Assembly (NCBI GenBank): GCA_023428515.1
Contig: JAEYXI010000112.1
Span: 1 to 15,478, forward strand
Source of the DNA: Pseudomonadota bacterium
GTDB taxonomy: Bacteria > Pseudomonadota > Alphaproteobacteria > Rhizobiales > Rhizobiaceae
Direction: 5' to 3'
Length of the DNA stretch: 15,478 bases
A model generated the notes under the pieces. It worked only from the letters and a program-made list of their open reading frames with translations, made no database searches and had not been told where the DNA came from. This document shows positions 7,175 to 14,549 of the stretch, piece by piece (position 1 is the first letter of the stretch; every line of letters begins with the position of its first letter). The position numbers and the translations under genes were made by a program.

Positions 7175-8428
7175 TTATTCCGCCGCAGCCCTGCCGGCTC
7201 CACCGAAGCGCTGCTCGATATAGTCGGAGACCATCTTCTCGAACTCCGCGGCGATGTCCGGCCCGCGCAACGTGGCGGCTTTCTTGCCGTCGATGAAAAC
7301 AGGAGCGGTCGGCGTCTCGCCGGTGCCGGGAAGAGAGATGCCGATGTCGGCATGCTTGGACTCACCCGGTCCATTCACGATACAGCCCATCACCGCGACC
7401 TTGAGCTCCTCGACCCCGGGATATTTCTCGCGCCAGACCGGCATGTTCTTGCGGATGTCTTCCTGGATGTTCTGCGCCAGTTCCTGGAACACGGTCGAGG
7501 TCGTGCGGCCGCAGCCCGGGCAGGCGGCGACGATCGGCACGAACTGGCGGAAGCCCATCGTCTGCAGGAGCTCCTGCGCCACCTGCACCTCGCGGGTGCG
7601 GTCGCCGCCGGGCTCCGGCGTCAGCGAGATGCGGATCGTGTCGCCTATGCCCTGCTGGAGCAGGATGCCCATGGCGGCCGACGAGGCGACGATGCCCTTG
7701 GAGCCCATACCGGCTTCGGTGAGGCCGAGATGCAGCGCATGGTCGGAGCGCGTGGCAAGCTGAGTGTAGACCGCAATCAGGTCCTGCACGCCACTGACCT
7801 TGGCCGACAGGATGATGCGGTCGCGCGGCAGCCCGATCTGCTCGGCCGCTTCGGCCGAGAGCAGCGCCGACTGGACGATGGCCTCATGCATCACTTGAAC
7901 GGCGGTCAGCGGAGAGCCTTGGCTCTGGTTCTCGTCCATCAGCCGGGTCAGCAGCTCCTGGTCGAGCGAGCCCCAGTTGACGCCGATGCGCACCGGCTTG
8001 CCGTAGCGGATCGCCATCTCGACGATCTCGGCGAACTGCCGGTCCTTCTTCTCCTTGAAGCCGACATTGCCCGGATTGATGCGATATTTCGCCAGCGCCT
8101 CGGCGCAGCCAGGATGGTCGGCAAGCAGCTTGTGGCCGATATAATGGAAATCGCCGACCAGCGGCACGCGAACGCCGAGCCGGTCGAGCCTCTCCTTGAT
8201 GCGCGGCACGGCAGCAGCCGATTCGTCGCGGTCGACCGTGATGCGGACGATCTCGGAGCCAGCCCTGGCGAGCGCGGCCACCTGGGCAACCGTCTTGTCG
8301 ATATCGGCCGTATCGGTGTTGGTCATCGACTGGACGACGACCGGTGCGCCGCCGCCGACCATGACGCCGCCGACATCGACTCCGACGGAACGCCGGCGCG
8401 GGAAGGGTGAGGAGAAATATCCGGTCAT
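7175..8428 (-). CDS. ispG: 4-hydroxy-3-methylbut-2-en-1-yl diphosphate synthase
   Basis: Penultimate step of the methylerythritol phosphate pathway: converts MEcPP to HMBPP using a [4Fe-4S] cluster; cytosolic. 417 residues. N-terminal TIM-barrel motifs include [14 protein letters not shown] and [27 protein letters not shown] is also highly conserved. Cluster ligands are visible as Cys303 and Cys306 in CPGCGRT and Cys349 plus Glu356 in [10 protein letters not shown]. Start: the ATG at 8428 ([20 protein letters not shown]) matches the rhizobial N-terminus; longer in-frame starts (ATG 8461, and 8611) extend into sequence unlike IspG. The lytic transglycosylase follows 1 nt after the stop. A TTGACA at 8490-8485 could be a -35 element but I see no good -10 partner. 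Confidence 0.97.
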   Translation of the reverse strand: MTGYFSSPFPRRRSVGVDVGGVMVGGGAPVVVQSMTNTDTADIDKTVAQVAALARAGSEIVRITVDRDESAAAVPRIKERLDRLGVRVPLVGDFHYIGHKLLADHPGCAEALAKYRINPGNVGFKEKKDRQFAEIVEMAIRYGKPVRIGVNWGSLDQELLTRLMDENQSQGSPLTAVQVMHEAIVQSALLSAEAAEQIGLPRDRIILSAKVSGVQDLIAVYTQLATRSDHALHLGLTEAGMGSKGIVASSAAMGILLQQGIGDTIRISLTPEPGGDRTREVQVAQELLQTMGFRQFVPIVAACPGCGRTTSTVFQELAQNIQEDIRKNMPVWREKYPGVEELKVAVMGCIVNGPGESKHADIGISLPGTGETPTAPVFIDGKKAATLRGPDIAAEFEKMVSDYIEQRFGGAGRAAAE

Positions 8429-8571
8429 TACCGGCTGCCTGCTCCTGAAAGCTACGGGCATGAGGTGGAGGAGCGCGTCCCCGATGTCAATGCCTGTCCG
8501 TACTGCCCCGAGCCCCCGACCGGGCCTGTCCCTAACTGCCGGGCGTGCCGGCTGTGTGACAATGCAACGAA

Positions 8572-8595
8572 AATGGCCCGCCGAAGCGGGCCATT
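8572..8595 (-). terminator. Terminator hairpin with C(UUCG)G loop, downstream of the Pro/Ala-rich protein gene
   Basis: Perfect 10-bp stem: arms 8572-8581 and 8586-8595. Read on the minus strand the loop is TTCG closed by C–G, the very stable tetraloop, and a short T-rich stretch (ATTTTCGTT) follows. It lies 21 bp after the stop at 8617 and separates that gene from ispG. Confidence 0.75.
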
Positions 8596-8616
8596 CCGGA
8601 TGGTTCAGCAATAGGC

Positions 8617-9093
8617 TTACTGCGCCGGGGCAGGTTCAGCCGGAGCTGGCTCAGCCGGGGCTGGTTCTGCTGGAGCCGGTTCCGCCGGAGCAGGCGCGGT
8701 AGCATCAGGCGCGGGCGCTGCCGGATCGGCCGGAGCCGCAGGTGCTGTCGCATCGGGGGCCGGCGCTGCAGGCGCCGTGGCGTCCGGTGCCGGGGTCGCC
8801 GGTGCGGTTGCATCAGGGGCCGGTGCGGCCGGTTCGGTCGCGGTCGGCGCAGGTTCACCCGGGGCCGGGGCCTCGCCGGTGCCCGGAGCGAAGACGAAAT
8901 AGGCGATCACCGCAAGCACAAGCACGATGGCCGCGATCAGCACGCTGCTTCCGCCACTGCGGCTTTCGACACGGTTCACGACAGCCGGATCAGGTTTCCG
9001 AGCGTCGGGGTTGAACGGGTCGGGTTCTGCCGGCGAACCGGGGTTGAGCGGATCCGTATTACGCGGATCCGGAACGCGAGCGGGATTGGCCAT
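8617..9093 (-). CDS. Pro/Ala-rich single-pass membrane protein of unknown function
   Basis: 158 residues, not assigned to a known family. The N-terminal 48 residues are hydrophilic and rich in Asp-Pro and Asn-Pro (for example DPLNPG and DPFNPD). One membrane helix follows at about 50-69 ([19 protein letters not shown]). The rest is a low-complexity tail with two repeat types: four copies of a unit containing APDATA, mostly every 10 residues, and then four PAEPA units every 5 residues, ending PAPAQ. With a cytoplasmic N-terminus the tail would lie in the periplasm, like an extended linker; this is inference. The ATG at 9093 is well supported by GGAGG 6-7 nt upstream. It appears to be a single-gene unit, with a terminator hairpin downstream. 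The repeats may vary between strains by slippage. Confidence 0.8.
   Translation of the reverse strand: MANPARVPDPRNTDPLNPGSPAEPDPFNPDARKPDPAVVNRVESRSGGSSVLIAAIVLVLAVIAYFVFAPGTGEAPAPGEPAPTATEPAAPAPDATAPATPAPDATAPAAPAPDATAPAAPADPAAPAPDATAPAPAEPAPAEPAPAEPAPAEPAPAQ
8628..8850. repeat. Coding tandem repeats (15-bp and about 30-bp units)
   Basis: Inside the Pro/Ala-rich gene. Approximate boundaries. The lower-coordinate part repeats a 15-bp unit encoding PAEPA; the higher-coordinate part repeats a unit of about 30 bp encoding [10 protein letters not shown]. Copies are imperfect at third positions, which argues for selection on the protein and not recent expansion. Confidence 0.7.
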
Positions 9094-9160
9094 GGCGGTT
9101 CCTCCGTCTGGTTGGACAAGGGCTAAACGCACCAATGGCGAATAGGTTTCACGTCAATGT

Positions 9161-9187
9161 GAGGGCGGCTTCCGGCTGGAAGCCCTC
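9161..9187 (-). terminator. Possible hairpin terminator after dadA
   Basis: GGCTTCC (9167-9173) pairs with GGAAGCC (9178-9184) around a 4-nt loop, with an outer GAG/CTC pairing across a bulge. It begins within the dadA stop codon. No T-tract follows, so it is weak as an intrinsic terminator. Confidence 0.3.
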
Positions 9188-10445
9188 AGCCATAGCGTTC
9201 CATGCCGAGTTCCCGGACATCGATGTCCGGTGTCCGGCCCGACATGATGTCGGCGAGCACCTTCCCCGAGCCGCAGGCCATGGTCCAGCCCAGCGTGCCG
9301 TGGCCGGTGTTGACGAAAAGATTTCCATAGCGGGTCGGCCCGATGATCGGCGGGCCGTCGGGGGTCATCGGCCTCAACCCGCACCAGAAACTCGCTTCCT
9401 TCACCGGACCGGCGTCCGGGAACAGGTCGCTGACGGAATGCTCGAGCGTGGCGCGGCGCGATTCATGCAGGGTCAGGTCATAACCCGATATCTCAGCCGT
9501 GCCGCCGACCCGGATGCGATCGCCGAGCCGGGTGATCGCCACCTTGTAGCTCTCGTCCATGACGGTCGATACCGGCGCCGCGTCCGCATTGGCGACCGGA
9601 AGCGTGATCGAATACCCCTTGACCGGGTAGACCGGAATGGGGACCTGGCGCTTGCGCATCCACCGGGTCGAATATGAGCCGAGCGCCATCACATAGGCGT
9701 CGGCCTTTACTGGCTTGCCGTCCACGACGACTGCATCGATCCCGGTCCCGGGATCGTTGGCGTGAAGCCTGCCCACCTCCACTCCGAAACGGAAGGTGAC
9801 GCCTCGCTCCCGGCAGATCGCAGCCAGCCGCTCGGTGAACAGCTTGCAGTCGCCGGTCTCGTCGCCGGGTAGCCTCAGCCCGCCCTTGATCTTCTCGCGC
9901 ACGCGGGCGAGCGCCGGTTCCGCCTCGATGCAGCCGGCGGGATCGAGCAGTTCGAACGGAACGCCGAACTGCTTCAGCACCTCTATGTCGCCGCCCGTGC
10001 CGTCAACCTGGCTCTGGGTCCGGAAAAGCTGCAGCGTGCCGCGGCTGCGCTCGTCATAGGCGATGCGTATGTCTTCCCGGAGCGCGCGCAGGCAGTCGCG
10101 GCTGTATTCGGCGAGCGGCACCATGCGGGCCTTGTTGATCGCATAGCGGCTGGAGGTGCAGTTGCGCAGCATCCTGACCAGCCAGACCCACATGGCCTTT
10201 TCCATGCGCGGACGCACGACCAGCGGCCCATGGCGCATCAGCAGCCACTTTATGGCTTTCAGCGGCACCCCAGGGCCGGCCCATGGCGAGGCGTAGCCGG
10301 GCGAGATCTCGCCCGCATTGGCGAAGCTCGTCTCCATCGCCGGGCCGATCTGACGATCGAGCACCGTCACCTCGTGCCCAGCCTCGTTGAGGTAATAAGC
10401 GGTGGTCACGCCGATCACACCGGCCCCAAGCACCAGCACCTTCAT
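9186..10445 (-). CDS. dadA: D-amino acid dehydrogenase, small subunit type
   Basis: FAD-dependent enzyme that oxidises D-amino acids, chiefly D-alanine, to 2-oxo acids and ammonia, passing electrons to the respiratory chain at the inner membrane. 419 residues. The N-terminal dinucleotide site is GAGVIG (residues 7-12) ending at Asp30 of the second strand. The motif [20 protein letters not shown] is a DadA signature, and the C-terminal [18 protein letters not shown] is the conserved second FAD-binding region. Length matches DadA (about 415-435). Start is the ATG at 10445. It lies 21 bp after alr on the same strand, so the two are very probably co-transcribed as in dadAX-type operons, although here the racemase comes first. 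Confidence 0.94.
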   Translation of the reverse strand: MKVLVLGAGVIGVTTAYYLNEAGHEVTVLDRQIGPAMETSFANAGEISPGYASPWAGPGVPLKAIKWLLMRHGPLVVRPRMEKAMWVWLVRMLRNCTSSRYAINKARMVPLAEYSRDCLRALREDIRIAYDERSRGTLQLFRTQSQVDGTGGDIEVLKQFGVPFELLDPAGCIEAEPALARVREKIKGGLRLPGDETGDCKLFTERLAAICRERGVTFRFGVEVGRLHANDPGTGIDAVVVDGKPVKADAYVMALGSYSTRWMRKRQVPIPVYPVKGYSITLPVANADAAPVSTVMDESYKVAITRLGDRIRVGGTAEISGYDLTLHESRRATLEHSVSDLFPDAGPVKEASFWCGLRPMTPDGPPIIGPTRYGNLFVNTGHGTLGWTMACGSGKVLADIMSGRTPDIDVRELGMERYG

Positions 10446-10466
10446 TCTCGAATGTCCCCGCTTCCG

Positions 10467-11582
10467 TCAGGCCGGGACCGCTCGACCGCCTTCGTAGAGG
10501 CGGTGGAAGCGGTGACCAAGGCCGGTCAATATCTCATAACCGATCGTGCCGGAAAGCGCCGCCACGTCGTCGATAGTCTGATGGGTGCCGATCAGCTCGA
10601 CCAGATCGCCCGCCGCCAGTTCACCAGGATTCAGCGCGGAAATGTCGAGGACGATGCTGTCCATCGAGACACGCCCGACGAAAGGCAGCTTCTTGCCGTT
10701 ATGCCAAGCAGCTGCCGCCGCACGCCGGGGCCAACCGTCGGCATAGCCAAGGGCGATGGTCGCCGTGCGCAGCGGGGCGGTCGTCCGGTAGGCATGACCA
10801 TAGCCGATGCCGATGTCGGCCGTCAGTTCGCGCATCTGGACGACCTTGGCCTGAAGCCGCACGACCTGCCGCATCGGGTTTTCTTTCCCGGGCGTCGGAT
10901 TCACGCCGTAGAGCGCGGCGCCGGGCCGGGCCAGGTCGTAGTGGAACGCACCGCCCAGGAAGATGCCGGAAGAATTGGCGAGCGAAGCCGGCGCGGGCGG
11001 CAGCTTTTGCCGCAGCGCCTCGAAGGCGGCCCGCTGCTCTTCGTTGACCGGATTGTCCGGTTCGTCCGCGCAGGCGAGATGGCTCATGACCAGGACCAGT
11101 TCCAGCCCTGCCAGCGCGTCGGGCGGGAGGCTGTCGACCTCGGCGGGTGGCATTCCCAGGCGGGACATGCCGGTATCGACCTGGACGGCGACCGGCAAGG
11201 TCCGACCGAACCTCTGCGCGGCGGCCTGCCATGCCGCGAGCTGTGCCGCGCTATTGGCGACAGCGATAAGGCCCGCCTCGGCGCAATCGTCTTCCGCGCC
11301 GGGATGGATGCCGTTGAGGACGAAGATTTCGGGCTCTGGGCCAAGCACCTGCCGCAGCAAGACGCCTTCCACTGCATGCGCGACAAAGAAGGACCGGCAA
11401 CCCTCCTCGCGCAGCGCCGATGCAGCGGCGACGCCAAGCCCGTATCCGTCCGCCTTCACCACTGCCGCGCAGGCCACGCCCTGAAGACGGGCCTTCAAGC
11501 GGCGGTAATTCTCGCGCAGCGCGCCGAGGTCTATGGTCAGGATCGCCCCGGCCAGGGCAGATCGATGTAGCGGAGGCGTCAA
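10467..11582 (-). CDS. alr: Alanine racemase
   Basis: PLP enzyme that interconverts L- and D-alanine; cytosolic. 371 residues. Lys43 in VVKADGYGLG binds PLP, DLARPGAALYG carries the PLP-contacting Arg219, and Tyr261 in GIGYGHAY is the second catalytic base. The C-terminal domain has GRVSMDSIVLDIS, also typical. The start is TTG at 11582: an in-frame stop lies only about 35 bp upstream with no ATG or GTG between, and the next internal Met is beyond the active-site lysine. The ribosome site is weak (GAGCAG). Pairing with dadA suggests a catabolic role (DadX-like: L-Ala to D-Ala to pyruvate), but it could also be the only, biosynthetic, racemase of the cell. Confidence 0.94.
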   Translation of the reverse strand: MTPPLHRSALAGAILTIDLGALRENYRRLKARLQGVACAAVVKADGYGLGVAAASALREEGCRSFFVAHAVEGVLLRQVLGPEPEIFVLNGIHPGAEDDCAEAGLIAVANSAAQLAAWQAAAQRFGRTLPVAVQVDTGMSRLGMPPAEVDSLPPDALAGLELVLVMSHLACADEPDNPVNEEQRAAFEALRQKLPPAPASLANSSGIFLGGAFHYDLARPGAALYGVNPTPGKENPMRQVVRLQAKVVQMRELTADIGIGYGHAYRTTAPLRTATIALGYADGWPRRAAAAAWHNGKKLPFVGRVSMDSIVLDISALNPGELAAGDLVELIGTHQTIDDVAALSGTIGYEILTGLGHRFHRLYEGGRAVPA

Positions 11583-11815
11583 TTTTCTGCTCGGACTCGT
11601 TATGTCGCGAGATCATTAATACGAAGGCCGCGTTGACGCAACATATCGCCAAATGATTTGCGATTTATGCAATATTCCAGCGGCATTATTCAATCAGGAG
11701 CAACTAATACCTCCTTTGACGGCATTCCGCAGATGCTACTTGCACGAAAATTCGAATATGCAGGAGGCTCGCTCGGACCGCCTCGCCCAGAGCGGCCGGC
11801 CAGACGTGGAATCGC
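11583..11815. other. AT-rich intergenic region upstream of alr
   Basis: About 230 bp without a convincing gene. The part near alr is clearly richer in A/T than its surroundings, as expected of a promoter region. The interrupted palindrome GTTGACGCAAC lies at 11632-11642, about 50 bp upstream of the alr start, and an 8-bp palindrome ATTCGAAT at 11750-11757. I could not pick out a persuasive -35/-10 pair. Short plus-strand frames here look like chance. Confidence 0.5.
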
Positions 11816-12745
11816 TCAGCGCCGGCGCGCGAATTCAGCAATGGCGTCGCTCAAGCCATCGGTCAGCGGAAGTGAAGCATCCCGGTAGGTCGCCAGATTG
11901 GCGGGATGATCCGCGGATGCATCGACGAGCACATGGTTCATGCTGTCGAACCAGCGGCTTTCGATGTCCTGTCTGGCCGCGGAGAGCGCGTCGAAATCGG
12001 CCCTGCCGACCTGAAGATCCGTCCCGCCCCCGATCACCAGCACCGGCATCCGCAGCGCGGCGAGTTCCTCAGCCGGGCGGATAGCGAAAAGCGAGCGCAG
12101 AAAAGGCTGCACCGAAGGCCTGAACAGCGGCAGGAGAGGCTCGGGTATGGTCTCGACCTGCCGGCCGCTTTCGATCTCCCGTTCGATCGCCAGCGCCTGC
12201 GATCGCAGCGGCTATTCCAGCCTCTGCAACTGCGCCCTGAGCGTATCGCCCGGCGGCAGTCCCGGCGTCGCGACCAGCACCAGCCCGGCGATCTTCGGCC
12301 GCCGTCCGGCAACCGCAAGCGCGACGAGCCCGCCTTCGCTATGGCCCACGACAATGATTGGGCGCGAGCCGGATCGGCCTTCCAGCCAGTCGAGCACTGC
12401 CAGTACATCGTCCACGAAGGTCGCTATCACCAGGTCGGCTTCCCGCTTGACCGGCCGGCTTCCCGGCACGCCGCGTTTGTCGAAGCGCAGGCTGCCGATG
12501 CCGTGCTCGCCGAGCTTCGCCGCGAGTTTGGCGAGATAGGAGGCGCTGACGCCTAGCCGACTGTTGCCATCGCGGTCGGTCGGACCCGAGCCCGAAATAA
12601 ACAGCAGGACAGGCGCATCGGGATCGGACGGTTCGATGAGCGTGGCGGGAAATCCGGTGGCGGAGACTCGCTTTCCCGCCGCCGCCAATCCTGTAGGCCC
12701 GATCGCCATCATCGCTGCGGCAAACAGCATGCGCAGGCGGCGCAT
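11816..12745 (-). pseudogene. Alpha/beta hydrolase with signal peptide, interrupted by an in-frame TAG
   Basis: Reading from ATG 12745 gives a signal peptide (about residues 1-23), the hydrolase oxyanion segment SGSGPTDRDGN, and the nucleophile elbow GHSEGG with Ser136. It then reaches TAG at codon 178 (12214-12212). The same frame stays open after the TAG to a normal stop at 11816 and encodes the rest of the fold: PVLVIGGGTDLQV with the catalytic Asp243 and DSMNHVLVD with the catalytic His271. So the truncated product has Ser but lacks Asp and His and should be inactive. Without the TAG the protein would be 309 residues, a normal size for secreted COG1073/S33-like hydrolases. No other damage is visible, so this is either a recent nonsense mutation, a sequencing error, or suppressed. 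The ATG is 1 nt after the rppH stop. Confidence 0.85.
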
Positions 12746-12746
12746 T

Positions 12747-13265
12747 TCAGTCCGCCAGATGCCGGAACGTCGAGACGACCTCGTCATAGACCTTTTTCTT
12801 GAACGGCACGACGAGGCCGGAAAGGTCGTCCATCCTGCGCCAGTCCCAGCGGTCGAATTCCGCCTCGTGGCCGGCGGGCGGAGGGTTGACCCGGATTTCG
12901 CTGGCGTCGCCGAGGAAGCGGAAGGCAAACCATTTCTGCGCCTGTCCGCGATACTTGCCCTTCCAGACGATCCCGACGAGATGATCAGGCAGATCGTAGT
13001 TGATCCAACCGGGCGCCTCGGCGATCAGTTCGAGGTTCTCCATGCCGGTTTCCTCGTAGAGCTCGCGCTTGGCCGCCGGCAGTGGGTCCTCGCCCTTGTC
13101 GATACCGCCTTGCGGCATCTGCCAAAGGTGCTCGGAGCCTGCCATCTCGCCGTCGGGTTCCGCCATGCGGTGGCCGACCCAGACGAGCCCTTCGCGGTTG
13201 AGCACCATCATGCCGACGCAGGGCCGGTAGGGCAGGGATTCGGGATCGACTTTCTTCTTTGCCAC
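12747..13265 (-). CDS. rppH: RNA pyrophosphohydrolase (Nudix)
   Basis: Removes pyrophosphate from the 5' end of triphosphorylated mRNA, starting 5'-end-dependent decay; it may also hydrolyse dinucleoside polyphosphates (the older names nudH/ialA). 172 residues. [11 protein letters not shown] near the N-terminus and [14 protein letters not shown] are RppH signatures. The Nudix box is complete at residues 53-75: Gly53, Glu59, then RELYEETGM (67-75). [13 protein letters not shown] in the C-terminal half is also typical. Start is GTG at 13265 with AAGG at a good distance; a longer frame to 13346 overlaps the upstream gene and is rejected. The stop of the upstream gene is 2 nt away and the downstream hydrolase starts 1 nt after its own stop, so it sits in a tightly coupled operon. 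Confidence 0.95.
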   Translation of the reverse strand: MAKKKVDPESLPYRPCVGMMVLNREGLVWVGHRMAEPDGEMAGSEHLWQMPQGGIDKGEDPLPAAKRELYEETGMENLELIAEAPGWINYDLPDHLVGIVWKGKYRGQAQKWFAFRFLGDASEIRVNPPPAGHEAEFDRWDWRRMDDLSGLVVPFKKKVYDEVVSTFRHLAD

Positions 13266-13267
13266 GC

Positions 13268-14443
13268 TCAGCCTTTCTGGGAATCGATGGTCACAGCCGA
13301 GACCGGAACGATCTCTATGCCGCGCTTCTTCGCTTCGGCCACCCATGAGGTTACTGCATCGACCGTCACGTCGAAGGCCGATCCGGTGCCCAGCGCAAAA
13401 CCCTTGGCGCGCGCCGTCGCTTCGAGCTGGTCGAGCTTCTTCAATATGGCGCCGCGGTCGCGCTCGCCATCGATGATCGCATCGCCCGAAGCAAGCGGCA
13501 CCCGGTCCTTCATCGCCAGGTCAGGCGCCACGCTCCTCGCCGTCGAACCGTCGTCCAGATACAGCAGGCCGCGCTTGCCGAGCTCGGCCATAACGGGCGC
13601 CATGGCATTGGCGTCGGCGACGAAGCGCGCGCCCATATAATTCATGACGCCGGTGTAGTTGGTCGTCCGCGACAGCGTCCAGCGCAGTCGCTCGATGTTC
13701 TCCTCGGGCGTGGCGGCGACGGTCAGCGTGTTGCGGCCGGGATCGACGTTGGGATAGTCGAACGGCTCCAGCGGCGCCTGCATCAGGATCTCATGCCCCT
13801 TGCGTCGCGCCGCCTGCATCCAGCGACCAATGGAATTGCCCTGCGGGGCGAAGGCGAGCGTCACCTCGGCCGGCAGCTTCTCGATCGCCTGCTGCGTGCC
13901 GGTCTGCGATACCGCAAGACCGCCGATCACGATCGCCACGCGCGCGCCGCGCGCCCCCGACCAGGGTCTAGCGTAGACATCGACCGGGCGACGTCCATCG
14001 GCGGCGCGGATGGGCAGCGGCCCGGTATCACTCTCCTCGATCAACGCCCGGTCCGGCAGGTGCGCTGTCGCCAAGTTCTGCCCGAGGGCGGAGGGGTCGC
14101 GGATAACGATGACGCTGTTGCCTCCATCCCCGCTCTCCGGATTGACGCGGATGATCGACGGCCCTTCCTTGTTCTGGGCCGGCTGCGCCGGAGCCGTGGC
14201 GATTTCTCCCGAAGGCTGCGAAGCGGACTGGGGCTCGGCCACCTCCGGCGTGGAGGTCACCGATATGGCCGGGTTGCGGAACGGCGTCTCGCGCAGTGCG
14301 ATCGCGCTCGAAACCGCAAGGATGGCGATTGCGCAGAGGCCGGTGACCAGAGAGCGCACCGGCGGCATGCGGCTACGGAACGGCGCCTGTGTGCCAATGG
14401 CCTGGCCGAGCGGGCGATCGATGTCTTTTTCCAGGTGCGTCAA
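13268..14443 (-). CDS. Divergent polysaccharide deacetylase family protein (YibQ-like)
   Basis: Belongs to the divergent polysaccharide deacetylases (COG2861), a NodB-fold family usually found beside envC and ctp peptidase genes and thought to act in cell wall or division-related processes; the activity is not established. 391 residues. A short cytoplasmic segment containing DIDRPLGQ, typical of the rhizobial members, is followed by one membrane helix (about 30-50), a Pro/Ala/Gln-rich linker, and the periplasmic domain from about residue 155 with [34 protein letters not shown] and LLYLDDGS. Start is TTG at 14443; no ATG precedes it and the conserved DIDRPLGQ would be lost if Met26 were used. 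Gene order after ctpA and before rppH is conserved in rhizobia as far as I recall. Confidence 0.88.
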   Translation of the reverse strand: MTHLEKDIDRPLGQAIGTQAPFRSRMPPVRSLVTGLCAIAILAVSSAIALRETPFRNPAISVTSTPEVAEPQSASQPSGEIATAPAQPAQNKEGPSIIRVNPESGDGGNSVIVIRDPSALGQNLATAHLPDRALIEESDTGPLPIRAADGRRPVDVYARPWSGARGARVAIVIGGLAVSQTGTQQAIEKLPAEVTLAFAPQGNSIGRWMQAARRKGHEILMQAPLEPFDYPNVDPGRNTLTVAATPEENIERLRWTLSRTTNYTGVMNYMGARFVADANAMAPVMAELGKRGLLYLDDGSTARSVAPDLAMKDRVPLASGDAIIDGERDRGAILKKLDQLEATARAKGFALGTGSAFDVTVDAVTSWVAEAKKRGIEIVPVSAVTIDSQKG

Positions 14444-14481
14444 GCGGCCGACCTGCGGTTTGGAGATGCCTGCGGGCTCGA

Positions 14482-14514
14482 ATCAAACTGCCGGAACCTT
14501 GTGGGTCCCGGCAG
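14482..14514 (-). terminator. Hairpin between ctpA and the YibQ-like gene, possible terminator or attenuator
   Basis: On the minus strand, 11 pairs (one G·U) join 14514-14504 with 14498-14488 around a 5-nt loop, followed by TTTGATT. The T-tract is short, so termination may be partial, leaving some read-through into the next gene, 40 bp away. Confidence 0.5.
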
Positions 14515-14549
14515 CGACGCATTCACACGGATACTTGAGGCGCGAAGCC

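Noticed and set aside
6806..8410. Plus-strand open frame of 534 codons opposite ispG and the lytic transglycosylase
   Set aside because: Composition is that of a complementary-strand shadow (Arg, Ala, Asp, His rich), it crosses two real genes, and no motif or ribosome site supports it.
8485..8490. TTGACA on the minus strand upstream of ispG as a promoter
   Set aside because: The -35 match is perfect but no acceptable -10 hexamer lies 15-19 bp downstream, so it is not listed as a feature.
8628..8850. Regular repeats that might suggest a CRISPR array or a VNTR locus outside genes
   Set aside because: Repeat units are multiples of 3 bp with no unique spacers and encode a continuous Pro/Ala-rich tail in a gene with a strong ribosome site.
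10230..11570. Plus-strand open frame of 446 codons opposite alr and dadA
   Set aside because: Antisense to two genes with clear catalytic motifs; low-information shadow sequence.
11653..12084. Plus-strand frames in the alr upstream region, running into the hydrolase
   Set aside because: No recognisable protein, Arg/Ser/Pro-rich composition after entering the hydrolase region, and no good ribosome site; the region is better explained as regulatory DNA plus the broken hydrolase.
12113..12214. A frameshift in the hydrolase gene
   Set aside because: Both pieces are in the same frame (codon positions of 12214 and 12112 agree), and translation between them is continuous; the only lesion is the TAG.
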